Positions 8,543 to 17,426 of a DNA stretch of 64,000 nucleotides are shown piece by piece (position 1 is the first letter of the stretch; each line of letters begins with the position of its first letter). The notes below the pieces were generated by a model, which was not told the origin of the DNA, made no database searches, and worked only from the letters and a program-made list of their open reading frames with translations. The stretch comes from Burkholderiaceae bacterium (lineage in GTDB: Bacteria > Pseudomonadota > Gammaproteobacteria > Burkholderiales > Burkholderiaceae_D). The stretch is from positions 22,330-86,329 of the forward strand of contig JARLJG010000070.1 in NCBI GenBank assembly GCA_031291325.1, written 5' to 3'. Position numbers and translations under genes: made by a program.

Positions 8543-9486
8543 GCGCTTACGGCATCCTCTCGCAATTGCTCGACCTGGTGGCGGCGCTGTTGCTGGCGCC
8601 GCTGTTGACCGGCTGGGTCAATCAATGCCGTGCGTGGCTGCAGAACCGGAGTGCGCCGGACCTGGTGCAGCCGTACCGTGTGCTGCACAAGCTATTCCAA
8701 AAGGACTCGGTTCTGACCGAACACGCGTCGTCGCTGTTTCGCCTGACGCCATACCTGATTTTCGGCTGCATGACGCTGGCTTGTTCGATCATTCCGATGT
8801 TATCGACCGAGCTGCCGCTGGCGCAGGCCGCCGACGCCATCGCGTTGGTCGGCTTGTTCGCCATCGCGCGCGCCTTCATCTCGCTGGCGGCGATGGATAT
8901 CGGCACTGCGTTCGGCTCGCTCGGGGCGCGGCGCGAAATGTTGATCGGCTTTTTGGCGGAACCGGCCTTGTTGACCGTGTTTTTCACATCCTCGCTGATT
9001 ACCCGCTCGACTTCGCTGGCCAACATGGTGGAAGACACCACGCTGCGGGCCTTCGGCATCTATCCCAGCCTGGCGTTCGCCGGGATCGCGTTTACGATGG
9101 TGGCGCTGGCCGAAAATGCACGCATCCCGGTCGACAATCCGACCACCCACCTCGAATTGACGATGGTGCACGAGGCTTTGATCCTGGAATACTCGGGGCG
9201 CCATCTGGCGCTGGTCGAGTGGGCTGCCAGTTTGAAGCTGCTGGCCTATTCGTGCATCGGCCTGGCGATCTTTTTCCCGTGGGGGCTGGCAACTTCCGCC
9301 GTGCCGGAAGCCTTGCTGTGGGCGCTGCCGGTGCTGGTGTTCAAACTTGCCATCGGCGGCGCGCTGCTGGCGTTGATTGAAACGCTGACCGCAAAAATGC
9401 GCATCTTCCGCGTCCCGGAATTTCTGGCCACCGCCTTCATGCTGGCGGTGATGGGAATGCTGGTGCATTTCTTACTGGGAGCGTAG
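8539..9486 (+). CDS. hyfC: Hydrogenase-4/NuoH-like membrane subunit HyfC
   Basis: A 315-residue integral membrane protein of the NuoH/HycD/HyfC family, which links the hydrophilic arm to the ion-pumping arm. Family signatures are PYRVLHKLFQKDSV in the first cytoplasmic loop, ALAENARIPVDNPTTHLELTM, and the glutamate-rich MVHEALILEYSGRHLALVEW. The ATG overlaps the hyfB stop by four bases; longer upstream readings of this frame run into hyfB. HyfE follows after four bases. Confidence 0.9.
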   Translation: MSAYGILSQLLDLVAALLLAPLLTGWVNQCRAWLQNRSAPDLVQPYRVLHKLFQKDSVLTEHASSLFRLTPYLIFGCMTLACSIIPMLSTELPLAQAADAIALVGLFAIARAFISLAAMDIGTAFGSLGARREMLIGFLAEPALLTVFFTSSLITRSTSLANMVEDTTLRAFGIYPSLAFAGIAFTMVALAENARIPVDNPTTHLELTMVHEALILEYSGRHLALVEWAASLKLLAYSCIGLAIFFPWGLATSAVPEALLWALPVLVFKLAIGGALLALIETLTAKMRIFRVPEFLATAFMLAVMGMLVHFLLGA

Positions 9487-9490
9487 CGCC

Positions 9491-10171
9491 ATGGCCAGCC
9501 ATTTCTTGAATATTCCCACCCTGATCGGCCAGATCATCAACCTGCTGGCCTCGATCTTGCTGATCCTGTCGTTTGCGATGCTGTCGCAGCGGCGCATCTT
9601 GTCCTTGATCCACCTGTACATGTTCCAAGGCATGGCCCTGGTTGCGGCCACGCTGTTGATCGGTTACACCACCGACCAGCCGCATCTGTATTACTCGGCG
9701 GCGCTGACGCTGGTGTTGAAGGTGATCCTGATTCCGATCCTGCTGCACCGCTTGATCAATCGCCTCAACGTGCGCTGGGACGTGGAGACGCTGCTCAACA
9801 TTCCCACCACCATGTTGATCGGCATCGGCGTGGTGATCCTGTCGTTTTATCTCGCTTCGCCGATATCGCGCCTGTCGGCGACCATCGTCCATAGCACGCT
9901 CGGCATTGCGCTGGCCTGCGTGCTGCTGTCGTTCATGATGATGATCGCGCGCTCCAAGGCGGTGCCGCAGGTGATTGGATTCCTGTCGATGGAAAACGGC
10001 CTGTTTTTCGCCGCCACCGCAACCGTCTACGGCATGCCGATGGTGGTCGAACTGGGGATTGCGCTGGACGTGCTGGTCGGCATCTTGATCCTCGGCGTGT
10101 TCATGTTCCAGATCCGCGAGCGCTTTGACAGTCTCGACGTGCATCATCTCGAAACCTTGAAGGAGGATTGA
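9491..10171 (+). CDS. hyfE: Hydrogenase-4 membrane subunit HyfE
   Basis: A 226-residue membrane protein with about six to seven helices of the HyfE family, whose C-terminal half resembles NuoK/MrpC. Features seen are SFAMLSQRRILSLIHLYMFQGMALV and VIGFLSMENGLFFAATA. GGGAG lies 8-12 bases before the ATG. The hyfF start follows the stop by one base. HyfE is characteristic of hydrogenase-4 and its relatives and is absent from complex I. Confidence 0.88.
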   Translation: MASHFLNIPTLIGQIINLLASILLILSFAMLSQRRILSLIHLYMFQGMALVAATLLIGYTTDQPHLYYSAALTLVLKVILIPILLHRLINRLNVRWDVETLLNIPTTMLIGIGVVILSFYLASPISRLSATIVHSTLGIALACVLLSFMMMIARSKAVPQVIGFLSMENGLFFAATATVYGMPMVVELGIALDVLVGILILGVFMFQIRERFDSLDVHHLETLKED

Positions 10172-10172
10172 G

Positions 10173-11627
10173 ATGAGTGTCTTGCCGGTCATGCTGCTGA
10201 TCCCGATCATCGGTGCCCTGGTGCTGGCGTTCTATGGCGGGCGCAACTGGGCGCCGCATTTGAATTCCGCATTCTCGTTCGCCACTTTCTTGGGCGCCTG
10301 TGCGTTGACCGCGCAAATCATCGGCGGCGGACCGCGCTTCGCGTTCGGGCAGCAGTTCTTCATCGATCCGCTCAATGTCTTCCTGGTCACGCTGACCGCC
10401 TTCGTGGCCTGCACCACGGCCCTGTTTTCCGGCCCGTATATGCGGATCGAGCGCGATCGCGGCAAGATGACGCTGCTGCGCATGCGGCTTTACCACAGCA
10501 TGTACCAATTGTTCACTGCCACCATGTTGCTGGCGCTGACCACCAACAACATGGGCTTGCTGTGGGTGGCGATGGAAGCGGCCACGCTGGCAACCGTGTT
10601 GCTGGTGAGCGTGTATCGCACCGCTGCAAGCCTGGAGGCGGCATGGAAATACTTCATCCTGTGCGGCGTCGGCATTGCGCAGGCGCTGTTCGGCACCATC
10701 CTGCTGTACCTGGCGGCAGACCGCATCCTGGGCGCGGGCGGCGGCGCGCTGTTGTGGACCAATCTCGAGCAGGTCAAAGGGCAATTGGAACCGACCATCC
10801 TGTCGCTGGCCTTCGTCTTCCTGCTGATCGGCTACGGCACCAAGGTCGGCCTGGTGCCCTTGCACAATTGGCTGCCCGACGCCCATGCCGAAGGGCCGAC
10901 GCCGATTTCGGCGGTACTCTCCGGGCTGCTGCTCAACGTCGCGTTGTATGCGGTATTGCGCTGCAAGGTGCTGGCCGACGGCGCGCTGCACAGTCATCTG
11001 GCCGGCAACATGATGATCGGCTTCGGCCTGCTATCGGTGCTGGTCGCGGCTTTCTTTTTGTCGCGCCAGAAGGACATCAAGCGCATGTTCGCCTATTCGT
11101 CGATCGAGCACATGGGCTTGATGACCTTTGCCTTCGGCCTGGGCGGGCCGGTCGCCAACTTCGCCGGCCTGCTGCACATGACCGTGCATTCGTTAATCAA
11201 ATCCGCGATCTTTTTTGCGGTCGGCCACGCCACGCAGAAAGCCGGCACGCAAATCATGGATCGTATACGCGGGCTGGTCACCATCAGTCCCACGGTCGGC
11301 TGGGGATTGATGTTCGGTTCGCTGGCGATTCTGGGCATGCCGCCGTTCGGCGTGTTCGCCAGCGAATTTCTGATCTTGACCACGGCCATGCGCGACCTGC
11401 CGTGGGCGACGCCCTTGCTGCTGCTCGGCTTGGCAGTTGCTTTCGCCTCGGTATTGCAGCGGGTGCAACCGATGGTGTTCGGCGAAACCTCGGTCGCGCG
11501 GCTGCCGCATTCGCCCGCATTGATCCCGGTGTTCGTGCATCTGGGACTGGGCCTGATGCTGGGCTTGTATATTCCGCCGTACCTGGTTGCCTGGTATCAG
11601 CAGGCGGCGCGCATGATAGGAGGGTGA
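10173..11627 (+). CDS. hyfF: Second NuoL/M-like antiporter subunit HyfF
   Basis: A 484-residue membrane protein of the same antiporter family as HyfB. It has MGLLWVAMEAATLATVLLV, GYGTKVGLVPLHNWLPDAHAE and IKRMFAYSSIEHMGLM, with the channel Glu, Lys and His residues in place. AAGGAGG precedes the ATG. Having both HyfB and HyfF gives the complex two putative ion channels. HyfG begins three bases after the stop with AGGAGGG upstream. Confidence 0.9.
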   Translation: MSVLPVMLLIPIIGALVLAFYGGRNWAPHLNSAFSFATFLGACALTAQIIGGGPRFAFGQQFFIDPLNVFLVTLTAFVACTTALFSGPYMRIERDRGKMTLLRMRLYHSMYQLFTATMLLALTTNNMGLLWVAMEAATLATVLLVSVYRTAASLEAAWKYFILCGVGIAQALFGTILLYLAADRILGAGGGALLWTNLEQVKGQLEPTILSLAFVFLLIGYGTKVGLVPLHNWLPDAHAEGPTPISAVLSGLLLNVALYAVLRCKVLADGALHSHLAGNMMIGFGLLSVLVAAFFLSRQKDIKRMFAYSSIEHMGLMTFAFGLGGPVANFAGLLHMTVHSLIKSAIFFAVGHATQKAGTQIMDRIRGLVTISPTVGWGLMFGSLAILGMPPFGVFASEFLILTTAMRDLPWATPLLLLGLAVAFASVLQRVQPMVFGETSVARLPHSPALIPVFVHLGLGLMLGLYIPPYLVAWYQQAARMIGG

Positions 11628-11630
11628 GCC

Positions 11631-13193
11631 ATGCTGTTGTGCGGAATCGATGCGGACTTCGAGCGGCTGCCCGGCCCGCTGCCGATGTGGCGCAAGGAAG
11701 TGGACGCGGCGCAATGGGCCGCTGCCGCAGTCGCCGCCAAGGTCGCCGGCGGGCGCCTCGTCTCCGTATGGGGCAGCGATGCGCGCGCGCGCAGCGGCGG
11801 GCTCGCCGTGTCCGCCGCCTACGCAATCCGGGAGGGCCTGGTCTTGCTGGTGCTGCCTCTGGGCGCGGCGGGCGCGCCGTTTCCCGATATTTCCGACACC
11901 TATCCGGGCGCGGCGCGCATGCAGCGCGGCATCGCCGATTTGCTCGGACTGCAGGTCGCCGGCGCGGGTCACTCACACGACGCACACGACGCCCGCCCGT
12001 GGCTGCGCCATCTGGCCTGGCCCGCCGACTATTTCCCCTTGCGCAAAGAGGCGAGCGGGCTTGAGCGTTTCGCCGATTCGGCGGAAGCGGAATATGCGTT
12101 TGTCCGGGTCGAGGGGGAGGGCGTGCATGAAATAGCGGTCGGCCCGGTGCATGCCGGCATCATCGAACCGGGGCATTTCCGCTTTTCCGTGGTCGGAGAA
12201 AAAGTGCTGCGGCTGGAGGAGCGGCTGGGCTACACCCACAAAGGCACCGAAAAATTGTTCGAGCGCACAGCGCCGCTGGAAGCGCACCGCGTCGCCGGCC
12301 GCATCTCCGGCGACTCCACCGTGGCCTACGCCTGGGCCTATTGCATGGCGCTGGAATCGATAGCCGGATACCAGACCGCCGAATACGCCGATTTGATGCG
12401 CGCCTTGCTGCTCGAGCGTGAGCGCGTCGCCAACCACCTGGGCGACCTGGGCGCGCTCGGCAACGACGCCGGGCTGGCCTTCGGGCTGGCGCAATTCTCC
12501 TTGCTGCGGGAGGCGTGGCTGCGCCTGTCCAAGGAATTGTTCAGGCATCGCCTCATGATGGATTGCATCGTGCCGGGCGGCGTCGGCGTCGATCAAGCCG
12601 CCAGCGCCAAATTGATCCAGCAATGCAAGGATATCGAAAACGAAGTCAGCCGCCTGCACGCGATCTACGACGAGCACGCCGGCCTGCAAGACCGCTTCAT
12701 CGGCACCGGGCGCGTGCTGCCGCACCTGGCGGCCAAGCTGGGCCTGTGCGGCATGGCCGGAAGAGCCAGCGGGCAGGCCTACGACCTGCGTTCCGATCAA
12801 TTGTGGTTTCCGTACGATCAGCTCGACGTGCGCATGGCGACTCATCGGAATGGCGACGTGGCGGCGCGCGTGATCCTTCGTTTCGAGGAAATCTACGAAT
12901 CGCTGCGCTTGATCCGCGCGCTCTGCCCGCGCCTGCTGGCATCGACGCCGGCTGCGCCCGGCGCGCATCTGACCGTGGCCGACGGCGTAGGCATGGGCTG
13001 GGTCGAAGGCTGGCGCGGCGATGTGTTGATAGCGCTTGAACTGGCGGACGGCAAGATCGAACGCTGCCACTGCCGCGACCCTTCGTGGCACAACTGGCCG
13101 ATTTTAGAGCATGCGATAGTCGGCAACATCGTGCCGGATTTCCCGCTCATCAACAAATCGTTCAACCTCAATTATTCGGGACATGACGCCTGA
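11631..13193 (+). CDS. HyfG-like large subunit lacking the Ni-Fe cysteines
   Basis: A 520-residue protein with a NuoC-like N-terminal part (about 1-165) and a NuoD/hydrogenase-large-subunit part. In real group 4 hydrogenases the N-terminal metal motif reads RVCGICGFAH. Here the aligned residues 224-233 are RISGDSTVAY, with Ser226 and Ser229 where the cysteines should be and Tyr233 for the histidine. The C-terminal DPCYSC motif is replaced by NLNYSG (512-517). All four Ni-Fe ligands are gone, so it cannot be a NiFe hydrogenase. It fits the Ehr (energy-converting hydrogenase-related) class, whose substrate is unknown. No Hyp maturation genes are in the window, which is consistent. The fold could still bind a quinone or another reductant, as NuoD does. 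Confidence 0.88.
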   Translation: MLLCGIDADFERLPGPLPMWRKEVDAAQWAAAAVAAKVAGGRLVSVWGSDARARSGGLAVSAAYAIREGLVLLVLPLGAAGAPFPDISDTYPGAARMQRGIADLLGLQVAGAGHSHDAHDARPWLRHLAWPADYFPLRKEASGLERFADSAEAEYAFVRVEGEGVHEIAVGPVHAGIIEPGHFRFSVVGEKVLRLEERLGYTHKGTEKLFERTAPLEAHRVAGRISGDSTVAYAWAYCMALESIAGYQTAEYADLMRALLLERERVANHLGDLGALGNDAGLAFGLAQFSLLREAWLRLSKELFRHRLMMDCIVPGGVGVDQAASAKLIQQCKDIENEVSRLHAIYDEHAGLQDRFIGTGRVLPHLAAKLGLCGMAGRASGQAYDLRSDQLWFPYDQLDVRMATHRNGDVAARVILRFEEIYESLRLIRALCPRLLASTPAAPGAHLTVADGVGMGWVEGWRGDVLIALELADGKIERCHCRDPSWHNWPILEHAIVGNIVPDFPLINKSFNLNYSGHDA

Positions 13194-13741
13194 TGTTGCA
13201 CATCCTTACACAGATAGCCCGCACCGGCAATCGCAGCGAGGCTCCGCCAACGGACGAAGGCGCGCTGCGCGTCGAGCGTGAGCACATCCAGGCCGAGATT
13301 TTGCAGATACTCGGGAAGGCATTGATGATCCGCCAGGTCGATGCCGGCTCCTGCAACGGCTGCGAGTTGGAAATCCACGCGCTCAACAATCCCTGCTACA
13401 ACATCGAGGGCCTGGGAATCAAGTTCGTCGCCAGCCCGCGCCATGCCGACATGCTGCTGGTCACCGGGCCGGTGACGCGCAACATGGAAGTGGCGTTGCG
13501 CCGCACCTACGATGCCGTGCCGGGACCGAAACTGGTGGTCGCAGTAGGCGACTGCGGATGCAACGGCGGCATCTTCGGCGAAAGCTACGCATCCTGCGGC
13601 GGCGTCGGCAAGGTGCTGCCGGTCGATGTCGTCATCCCCGGCTGCCCGCCGGAACCGATTGAGATATTAAGGGGGATATTGGTTGCGGTTGGGCGGATAG
13701 CATCGAAGCACGCGCAAGCGTCGGCACGCGACAACGCATGA
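13193..13741 (+). CDS. hyfI: HyfI/NuoB-like small subunit with [4Fe-4S] motif
   Basis: A 182-residue NuoB/HycG-type protein. DAGSCNGCELE supplies Cys54 and Cys57, AVGDCGCNGGIFG the third ligand and VIPGCPPEPIEIL the fourth, so the proximal cluster (N2-like) is intact although the partner large subunit has lost its metal site. The ATG overlaps the hyfG stop by one base. The 3' end carries a 43-base segment repeated at 14345-14387. No maturation protease or ferredoxin-type subunit follows. Confidence 0.9.
   Translation: MLHILTQIARTGNRSEAPPTDEGALRVEREHIQAEILQILGKALMIRQVDAGSCNGCELEIHALNNPCYNIEGLGIKFVASPRHADMLLVTGPVTRNMEVALRRTYDAVPGPKLVVAVGDCGCNGGIFGESYASCGGVGKVLPVDVVIPGCPPEPIEILRGILVAVGRIASKHAQASARDNA
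13676..13718 (+). repeat. Direct repeat copy A, in the hyfI 3' end
   Basis: This 43-base segment of intact hyfI is about 88 percent identical (38 of 43) to 14345-14387. It encodes ILVAVGRIASKHAQ. The two copies flank ynfA. Confidence 0.8.
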
Positions 13742-13978
13742 GTTCAGGGCCGCTATTTGTTCGACAACGCCTGCTCGCAGTCCAGGATCGCGTCATTGTT
13801 GACGCAATCGGTAGAATTCAAATATCCGGGTGCAATGGGATTTGCAGTCGAAAATATCGATCCCTGAGGGCGACAAGCCAAAGGGCAGGCGCTGGAAAAA
13901 TGTATTGGCGGTGGGTAGAGCAACAAGAATTCTGTTAAGTTAGCGCCACGCGCCCGAAGGGGCGAGTTACCGGCGAAA

Positions 13979-14311
13979 ATGATGGAATTGATAAAAGTGG
14001 CAGCACTCTTCTTCGTGACCGCAGTGGCCGAGATTCTGGGTTGTTATTTGCCTTGGCTCGCCATAAGAGAAGGAAAATCGTCATGGCTTTTTCTGGCGGG
14101 AGCAATATCGCTGGCGGCGTTTTCCTGGATGCTGACACTGCACCCGACTGCGGCAGGCCGCACCTACGCCGCCTATGGTGGCGTCTACATTGCAGTTGCC
14201 TTGCTTTGGCTACGCGTGGTTGAAGGCATTGCCTTGACGCGATGGGATTTGGCCGGTGCTGCGTTGGCTCTTGCCGGCATGGCCGTGATAGCGATGCAGC
14301 CCAGCGCATGA
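13979..14311 (+). CDS. ynfA: YnfA/UPF0060 small membrane protein
   Basis: A 110-residue protein with four hydrophobic helices, starting [25 protein letters not shown] and containing [29 protein letters not shown], the hallmark of the UPF0060/YnfA family. The family is related to small multidrug resistance exporters, and a drug efflux role has been reported for enteric YnfA. The start may be the ATG at 13979 or the next one at 13982. It lies between the intact hyfI end and a second, broken hyfI end, which suggests it arrived after the operon was assembled. Confidence 0.9.
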   Translation: MMELIKVAALFFVTAVAEILGCYLPWLAIREGKSSWLFLAGAISLAAFSWMLTLHPTAAGRTYAAYGGVYIAVALLWLRVVEGIALTRWDLAGAALALAGMAVIAMQPSA

Positions 14312-14341
14312 TCTTTGTCCTTTGAAAGAGGATAATTGCGC

Positions 14342-14428
14342 GGAATATTGGTCGCGGTTGGGAGGATTGTGTCGAAGCACGCGCAAGATGATAATATCCG
14401 ACTAACAATTTTTGTTGATCTGGATTGA
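14342..14428 (+). pseudogene. Remnant of a second hyfI 3' end
   Basis: Reading from 14342, the frame encodes GILVAVGRIVSKHAQ followed by an unrelated tail and a stop at 14428. Fifteen residues match the hyfI C-terminus with one change (Ala to Val), and the DNA repeat is 43 bases long. No hyfI sequence precedes it. It is best explained as a leftover of a duplication that accompanied ynfA insertion. Confidence 0.7.
14345..14387 (+). repeat. Direct repeat copy B, downstream of ynfA
   Basis: Partner of 13676-13718, with 5 mismatches in 43 bases and no gaps. Confidence 0.8.
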
Positions 14429-14507
14429 ATTGAGCCGAGTGCGGTTGCCACGTCGAGTAGCGGGTATCGCATTGCGGCAATTCCTATTTCTATAAAAAGA
14501 GTCGCGC

Positions 14508-15455
14508 ATGCAAAAATCGCACCCTCAACACGCAACGCAGCAAAGCCGGCCCGCCGCGCTGCGAGATGATTATGGTGCTGCGGTATCGCACGGCGTGCGC
14601 GCTGCGCAACTTTCGGCGGCGATTCACAATAGCCTGCGCCAGACTGCGCAGCGGAGAATGTTTGATGCTGTACGCAACAGTCCTGCGATAGTCGCGCAAC
14701 GAAGGCTGCTTGACAGCATCAACGACGGGACATTGTCTGCGAAGAACAACGCTCCTATTCAGCGGTATACGACTGCCGATGGCTACAAAATTTCGACCAA
14801 TACCCACTATGCCGTTGCCGAGCAGGCAGGGAACACGCTTTACGTGCTGCACGATCCGCAGGTTCAGAACGGCAATGCCGCCGCGCCTCAACCGGCTGCT
14901 CTGGTCCAAGCGGGCGCCGACACATCGGTCATTGGCGGGCGAACCTATATGCAATATTCTTATACGCAAGAGTTCACCAACGACTGCCTGGGCTTTGCCG
15001 AAAATATCGCACGCGGCACGGATGAAGACAGCGACCGCGCGGAATTGCGAGCAAGGGAAAACCGACTGGTGGGCGGTGATCGCTTGTTTGGTCAAAGCGA
15101 TGGACAGAATACTGAAATTGCCAATTCGCCAAATTTCAATCAGGGACAGGACGCAAATCCAGCCATCGGCGAAGCCTACACCACAGTGCGCAGCGTCAAT
15201 CCAGTAGCAGGGGAAACGCCGTATCATGCGGCGGCGGTAGTGGCGAAGGATGCCCCCGATAACGTGACCATTGAGGCCGATGCGAGCGACGCAGATCGAG
15301 ACGAGCCGGTGTTCGATATGTACGATACAACGCCGGAAAACGTCGATCGTCCCGATGGCTCCATCACGTTCCACGAAGCCTACAGCGGCACTTACACGAG
15401 TGCGGATGGCGACAATGAACCTTCTACAGGAGTGCTTTACCGCCGGGCAGATTGA
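14508..15455 (+). CDS. Uncharacterised protein with papain-like Cys/His pattern
   Basis: A 315-residue hydrophilic protein with no signal peptide or membrane segment, and not a family I can name with certainty. Its N-terminal third has two short repeats of the type RQTAQRRMFDAVRNSP and AIVAQRRLLDSINDG, resembling the AQR-rich leaders of proteins that travel with DUF4157 or contractile-injection-associated toxins. The C-terminal part has NDCLGFAENIARG (Cys160), TPYHAAAVVAKD (His240) and an acidic stretch, then ITFHEAYSGTYT. This order suggests a papain-fold peptidase, deamidase or transglutaminase. No injection-system genes are in the window, so it is an orphan. Function is inference from pattern. 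Confidence 0.55.
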   Translation: MQKSHPQHATQQSRPAALRDDYGAAVSHGVRAAQLSAAIHNSLRQTAQRRMFDAVRNSPAIVAQRRLLDSINDGTLSAKNNAPIQRYTTADGYKISTNTHYAVAEQAGNTLYVLHDPQVQNGNAAAPQPAALVQAGADTSVIGGRTYMQYSYTQEFTNDCLGFAENIARGTDEDSDRAELRARENRLVGGDRLFGQSDGQNTEIANSPNFNQGQDANPAIGEAYTTVRSVNPVAGETPYHAAAVVAKDAPDNVTIEADASDADRDEPVFDMYDTTPENVDRPDGSITFHEAYSGTYTSADGDNEPSTGVLYRRAD

Positions 15456-15471
15456 CCAATGACCGCACAAG

Positions 15472-15496
15472 AAAAAGGCCAATCCGAAGATTGGCC
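15472..15496 (-). terminator. Terminator of tRNA-Pro
   Basis: GGCCAAT and ATTGGCC pair around a six-base loop (15477-15496). On the minus strand this is followed by five T residues at 15476-15472. It lies 18 bases beyond the tRNA 3' end. Confidence 0.8.
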
Positions 15497-15513
15497 TAAG
15501 TCATTGATTCAAT

Positions 15514-15590
15514 TGGTCGGGGCGAGAAGATTCGAACTTCCGACCCCTTGCACCCCATGCAAGTACGCTACCAGGCTGCGCTACGCCCCG
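15514..15590 (-). tRNA. tRNA-Pro, anticodon GGG
   Basis: A 77-base tRNA on the minus strand. The acceptor stem CGGGGCG pairs with CGCCCCG and is followed by A and an encoded CCA. The D arm, a TTCGAAT T-loop and the anticodon stem CTTGC/GCAAG are all recognisable. The loop ATGGGGT places GGG at the anticodon, reading CCC and CCU proline codons. Confidence 0.95.
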
Positions 15591-15812
15591 ACGAGGTTTG
15601 AATTATATCAGAGGTAACGGCGTTTTTGCGATCCATCGTGTTTCCGGGCATGCACTTGGCGGATGGCTGGCCGAATTTATCCAAACTTTGCGCATTCCGC
15701 AAAAATCCCGCAGAATAAGCGCCTTATCCAACAACCGCTACGTTGCTGCGATGGCGATGGCGGCCGGGTTATCCATCCGGTTGCGCCTTGCCTGCGGGGC
15801 GACCTCCTTATC

Positions 15813-16937
15813 ATGCCCATTAAAATCAGCCATCAGTTCGATGCCGGTGCGATTGAAGTCGTTTCTGCCGCCAGTGCACAGGCAATCGATGTCAGGATTC
15901 GCAAGGATTCCCATTCCGATTTTTTGCAGTGGTTTTATTTCCGCTTGCAGGGGGCGCGCGACGAGGATTGCACGATCCGCTTCTTGAATGCCGGCGATAC
16001 CACTTATCCGGCGGGCTGGACGGATTATCAGGTGGTGGCCAGCTATGATAATCAGGAGTGGTTCCGCGTGCCGACCACCTTCGACGGCAAGGTGATGACG
16101 GTGTCGCATACACCGGAATTCGATAGCGTGTATTACGCGTATTTCGAGCCGTATTCGTTCGAGCGGCATTTGAGCCTGATCGATTCGGTGCAGGCGTCGC
16201 CGCTGGTGCGGGTCGCGGATTTGGGCGATACCGTGGATGGGCGCGATTTGAATCTGTTGGTGGTGGGCGATCCGGCGGCGGCGAACAAGGTGTGGGTGAT
16301 TGCGCGCCAGCATCCGGGCGAATCGATGGCGGAGTGGTTTGTGGAGGGTTTGCTGGAGGCCTTGCTGGACGAGGCCAACCCGATTGCGCGGCAACTGTTG
16401 GCGCGCTCGGTGTTTTACGTGGTGCCGAACATGAATCCCGATGGTGCGGCGCGCGGCAACTTGCGCACCAATGCGGCGGGCGCCAATCTGAACCGCGAGT
16501 GGATGACGCCGTCGCTGGCAACCAGCCCCGAGGTGTTCCATGTGCGCAACAAGATGCATGAAGTCGGCTGCGACATGTTTTTCGATATCCATGGCGACGA
16601 GGCCTTGCCTTATGTGTTCGTGGCCGGCAATCAGATGATTGCGGGCATCGGCGCGGAGGTGATTGCGCTGCAAAAGGATTTCATCGCGCGCTTCAAGGAG
16701 GCCAGCCCGGATTTTCAGGATGCAGTCGGCTATCCCGACAATAAATATAGCGACGACATGCTGACGCTGGCGTCCAAGTACGTCGGTTATACTTTCAAGT
16801 GTCTGGCGCTGACGCTGGAAATGCCGTTCAAGGACAATGCGAATCTGCCCGATGCGCTAGTCGGTTGGGACGGCGCGCGCAGCGCACGGCTGGGTGCGGC
16901 GATCTTGCAGCCGATCTTGCGCAGCTTGACCAAGTAG
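15813..16937 (+). CDS. M14-family zinc carboxypeptidase, cytosolic type
   Basis: A 374-residue protein with an N-terminal beta-rich domain (about 1-125) and a C-terminal M14 peptidase domain, as in cytosolic carboxypeptidases related to the AGBL/CCP group. Zinc ligands are His167 and Glu170 in [12 protein letters not shown] and His260 in [17 protein letters not shown] and NLNREW supply substrate-binding Asn and Arg, and Glu336 in LTLEMPFKD is the likely catalytic glutamate. There is no signal peptide. The frame is open further upstream, but the ATG at 15813 fits the family N-terminus ([12 protein letters not shown]). The CYTH gene follows after three bases. Confidence 0.9.
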   Translation: MPIKISHQFDAGAIEVVSAASAQAIDVRIRKDSHSDFLQWFYFRLQGARDEDCTIRFLNAGDTTYPAGWTDYQVVASYDNQEWFRVPTTFDGKVMTVSHTPEFDSVYYAYFEPYSFERHLSLIDSVQASPLVRVADLGDTVDGRDLNLLVVGDPAAANKVWVIARQHPGESMAEWFVEGLLEALLDEANPIARQLLARSVFYVVPNMNPDGAARGNLRTNAAGANLNREWMTPSLATSPEVFHVRNKMHEVGCDMFFDIHGDEALPYVFVAGNQMIAGIGAEVIALQKDFIARFKEASPDFQDAVGYPDNKYSDDMLTLASKYVGYTFKCLALTLEMPFKDNANLPDALVGWDGARSARLGAAILQPILRSLTK

Positions 16938-16940
16938 CGC

Positions 16941-17405
16941 ATGGGCACCGAGATCGAACGGAAATTCCTGGTGCGCGGCGACGCCTGGAAAGCGCTTGCA
17001 GCGGGCGTGCGCATGCGGCAAGGGTATCTGTCGGCCGACCCGGAGCGCGTAGTGCGGGTGCGCATCGAAGGCAATGCCGCGACCTTGACCATCAAGGGGC
17101 GCACGGTCGGGGCCACGCGCGGCGAATGGGAATATCCGATTCCATTGGCCGATGCGGAGCAATTGCTGGATCGGCTATGCCCGCGTCCGCTGGTGGAGAA
17201 GTTCCGCTACCGCATCGAACAGCACGGGATGTTGTGGGAAGTCGACGAATTCCTGGGCGAGAACGCCGGGCTGGTGGTGGCGGAGATCGAGTTGCGCAGC
17301 GAGGATCAGGCCTTCGTCAAGCCGGAATGGGTCGGCGACGAAGTGACCGACGACCCGCGCTACTACAACGCCAACCTGTTGCGTCATCCTTATTCGGCTT
17401 GGTGA
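16941..17405 (+). CDS. CYTH-domain triphosphatase-like protein
   Basis: A 154-residue single-domain protein opening with EIERKFL, the ExExK signature of the CYTH/triphosphate tunnel metalloenzyme fold. Further tunnel residues are RVRIEGNAATLTIKG, EWEYPI and EKFRYRI, with VAEIEL near the end. Members hydrolyse inorganic tripolyphosphate or act as adenylate cyclases; for short bacterial forms triphosphatase is more likely. It is three bases after the carboxypeptidase and probably co-transcribed. Confidence 0.88.
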   Translation: MGTEIERKFLVRGDAWKALAAGVRMRQGYLSADPERVVRVRIEGNAATLTIKGRTVGATRGEWEYPIPLADAEQLLDRLCPRPLVEKFRYRIEQHGMLWEVDEFLGENAGLVVAEIELRSEDQAFVKPEWVGDEVTDDPRYYNANLLRHPYSAW

Positions 17406-17426
17406 TTGCGGGCAGCAATCCAGTAA

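Larger units (their letters stand above)
15456..15812. other. Intergenic region containing tRNA-Pro
   Basis: The only supported features here are tRNA-Pro and its terminator. The 220 bases between the tRNA and the carboxypeptidase start have open frames but no recognisable product. Confidence 0.6.

Noticed and set aside
11631..13193. Reading the cluster as an active hydrogenase-4 or formate hydrogenlyase together with the fds genes
   Set aside because: The Ni-Fe cysteines are absent, no Hyp genes or HyfA/HyfH are present, and the fds genes are a separate NAD-linked enzyme 37 kb away.
13738..13938. A small open frame after hyfI
   Set aside because: No ribosome binding site and no recognisable sequence; it spans the intergenic region before ynfA.
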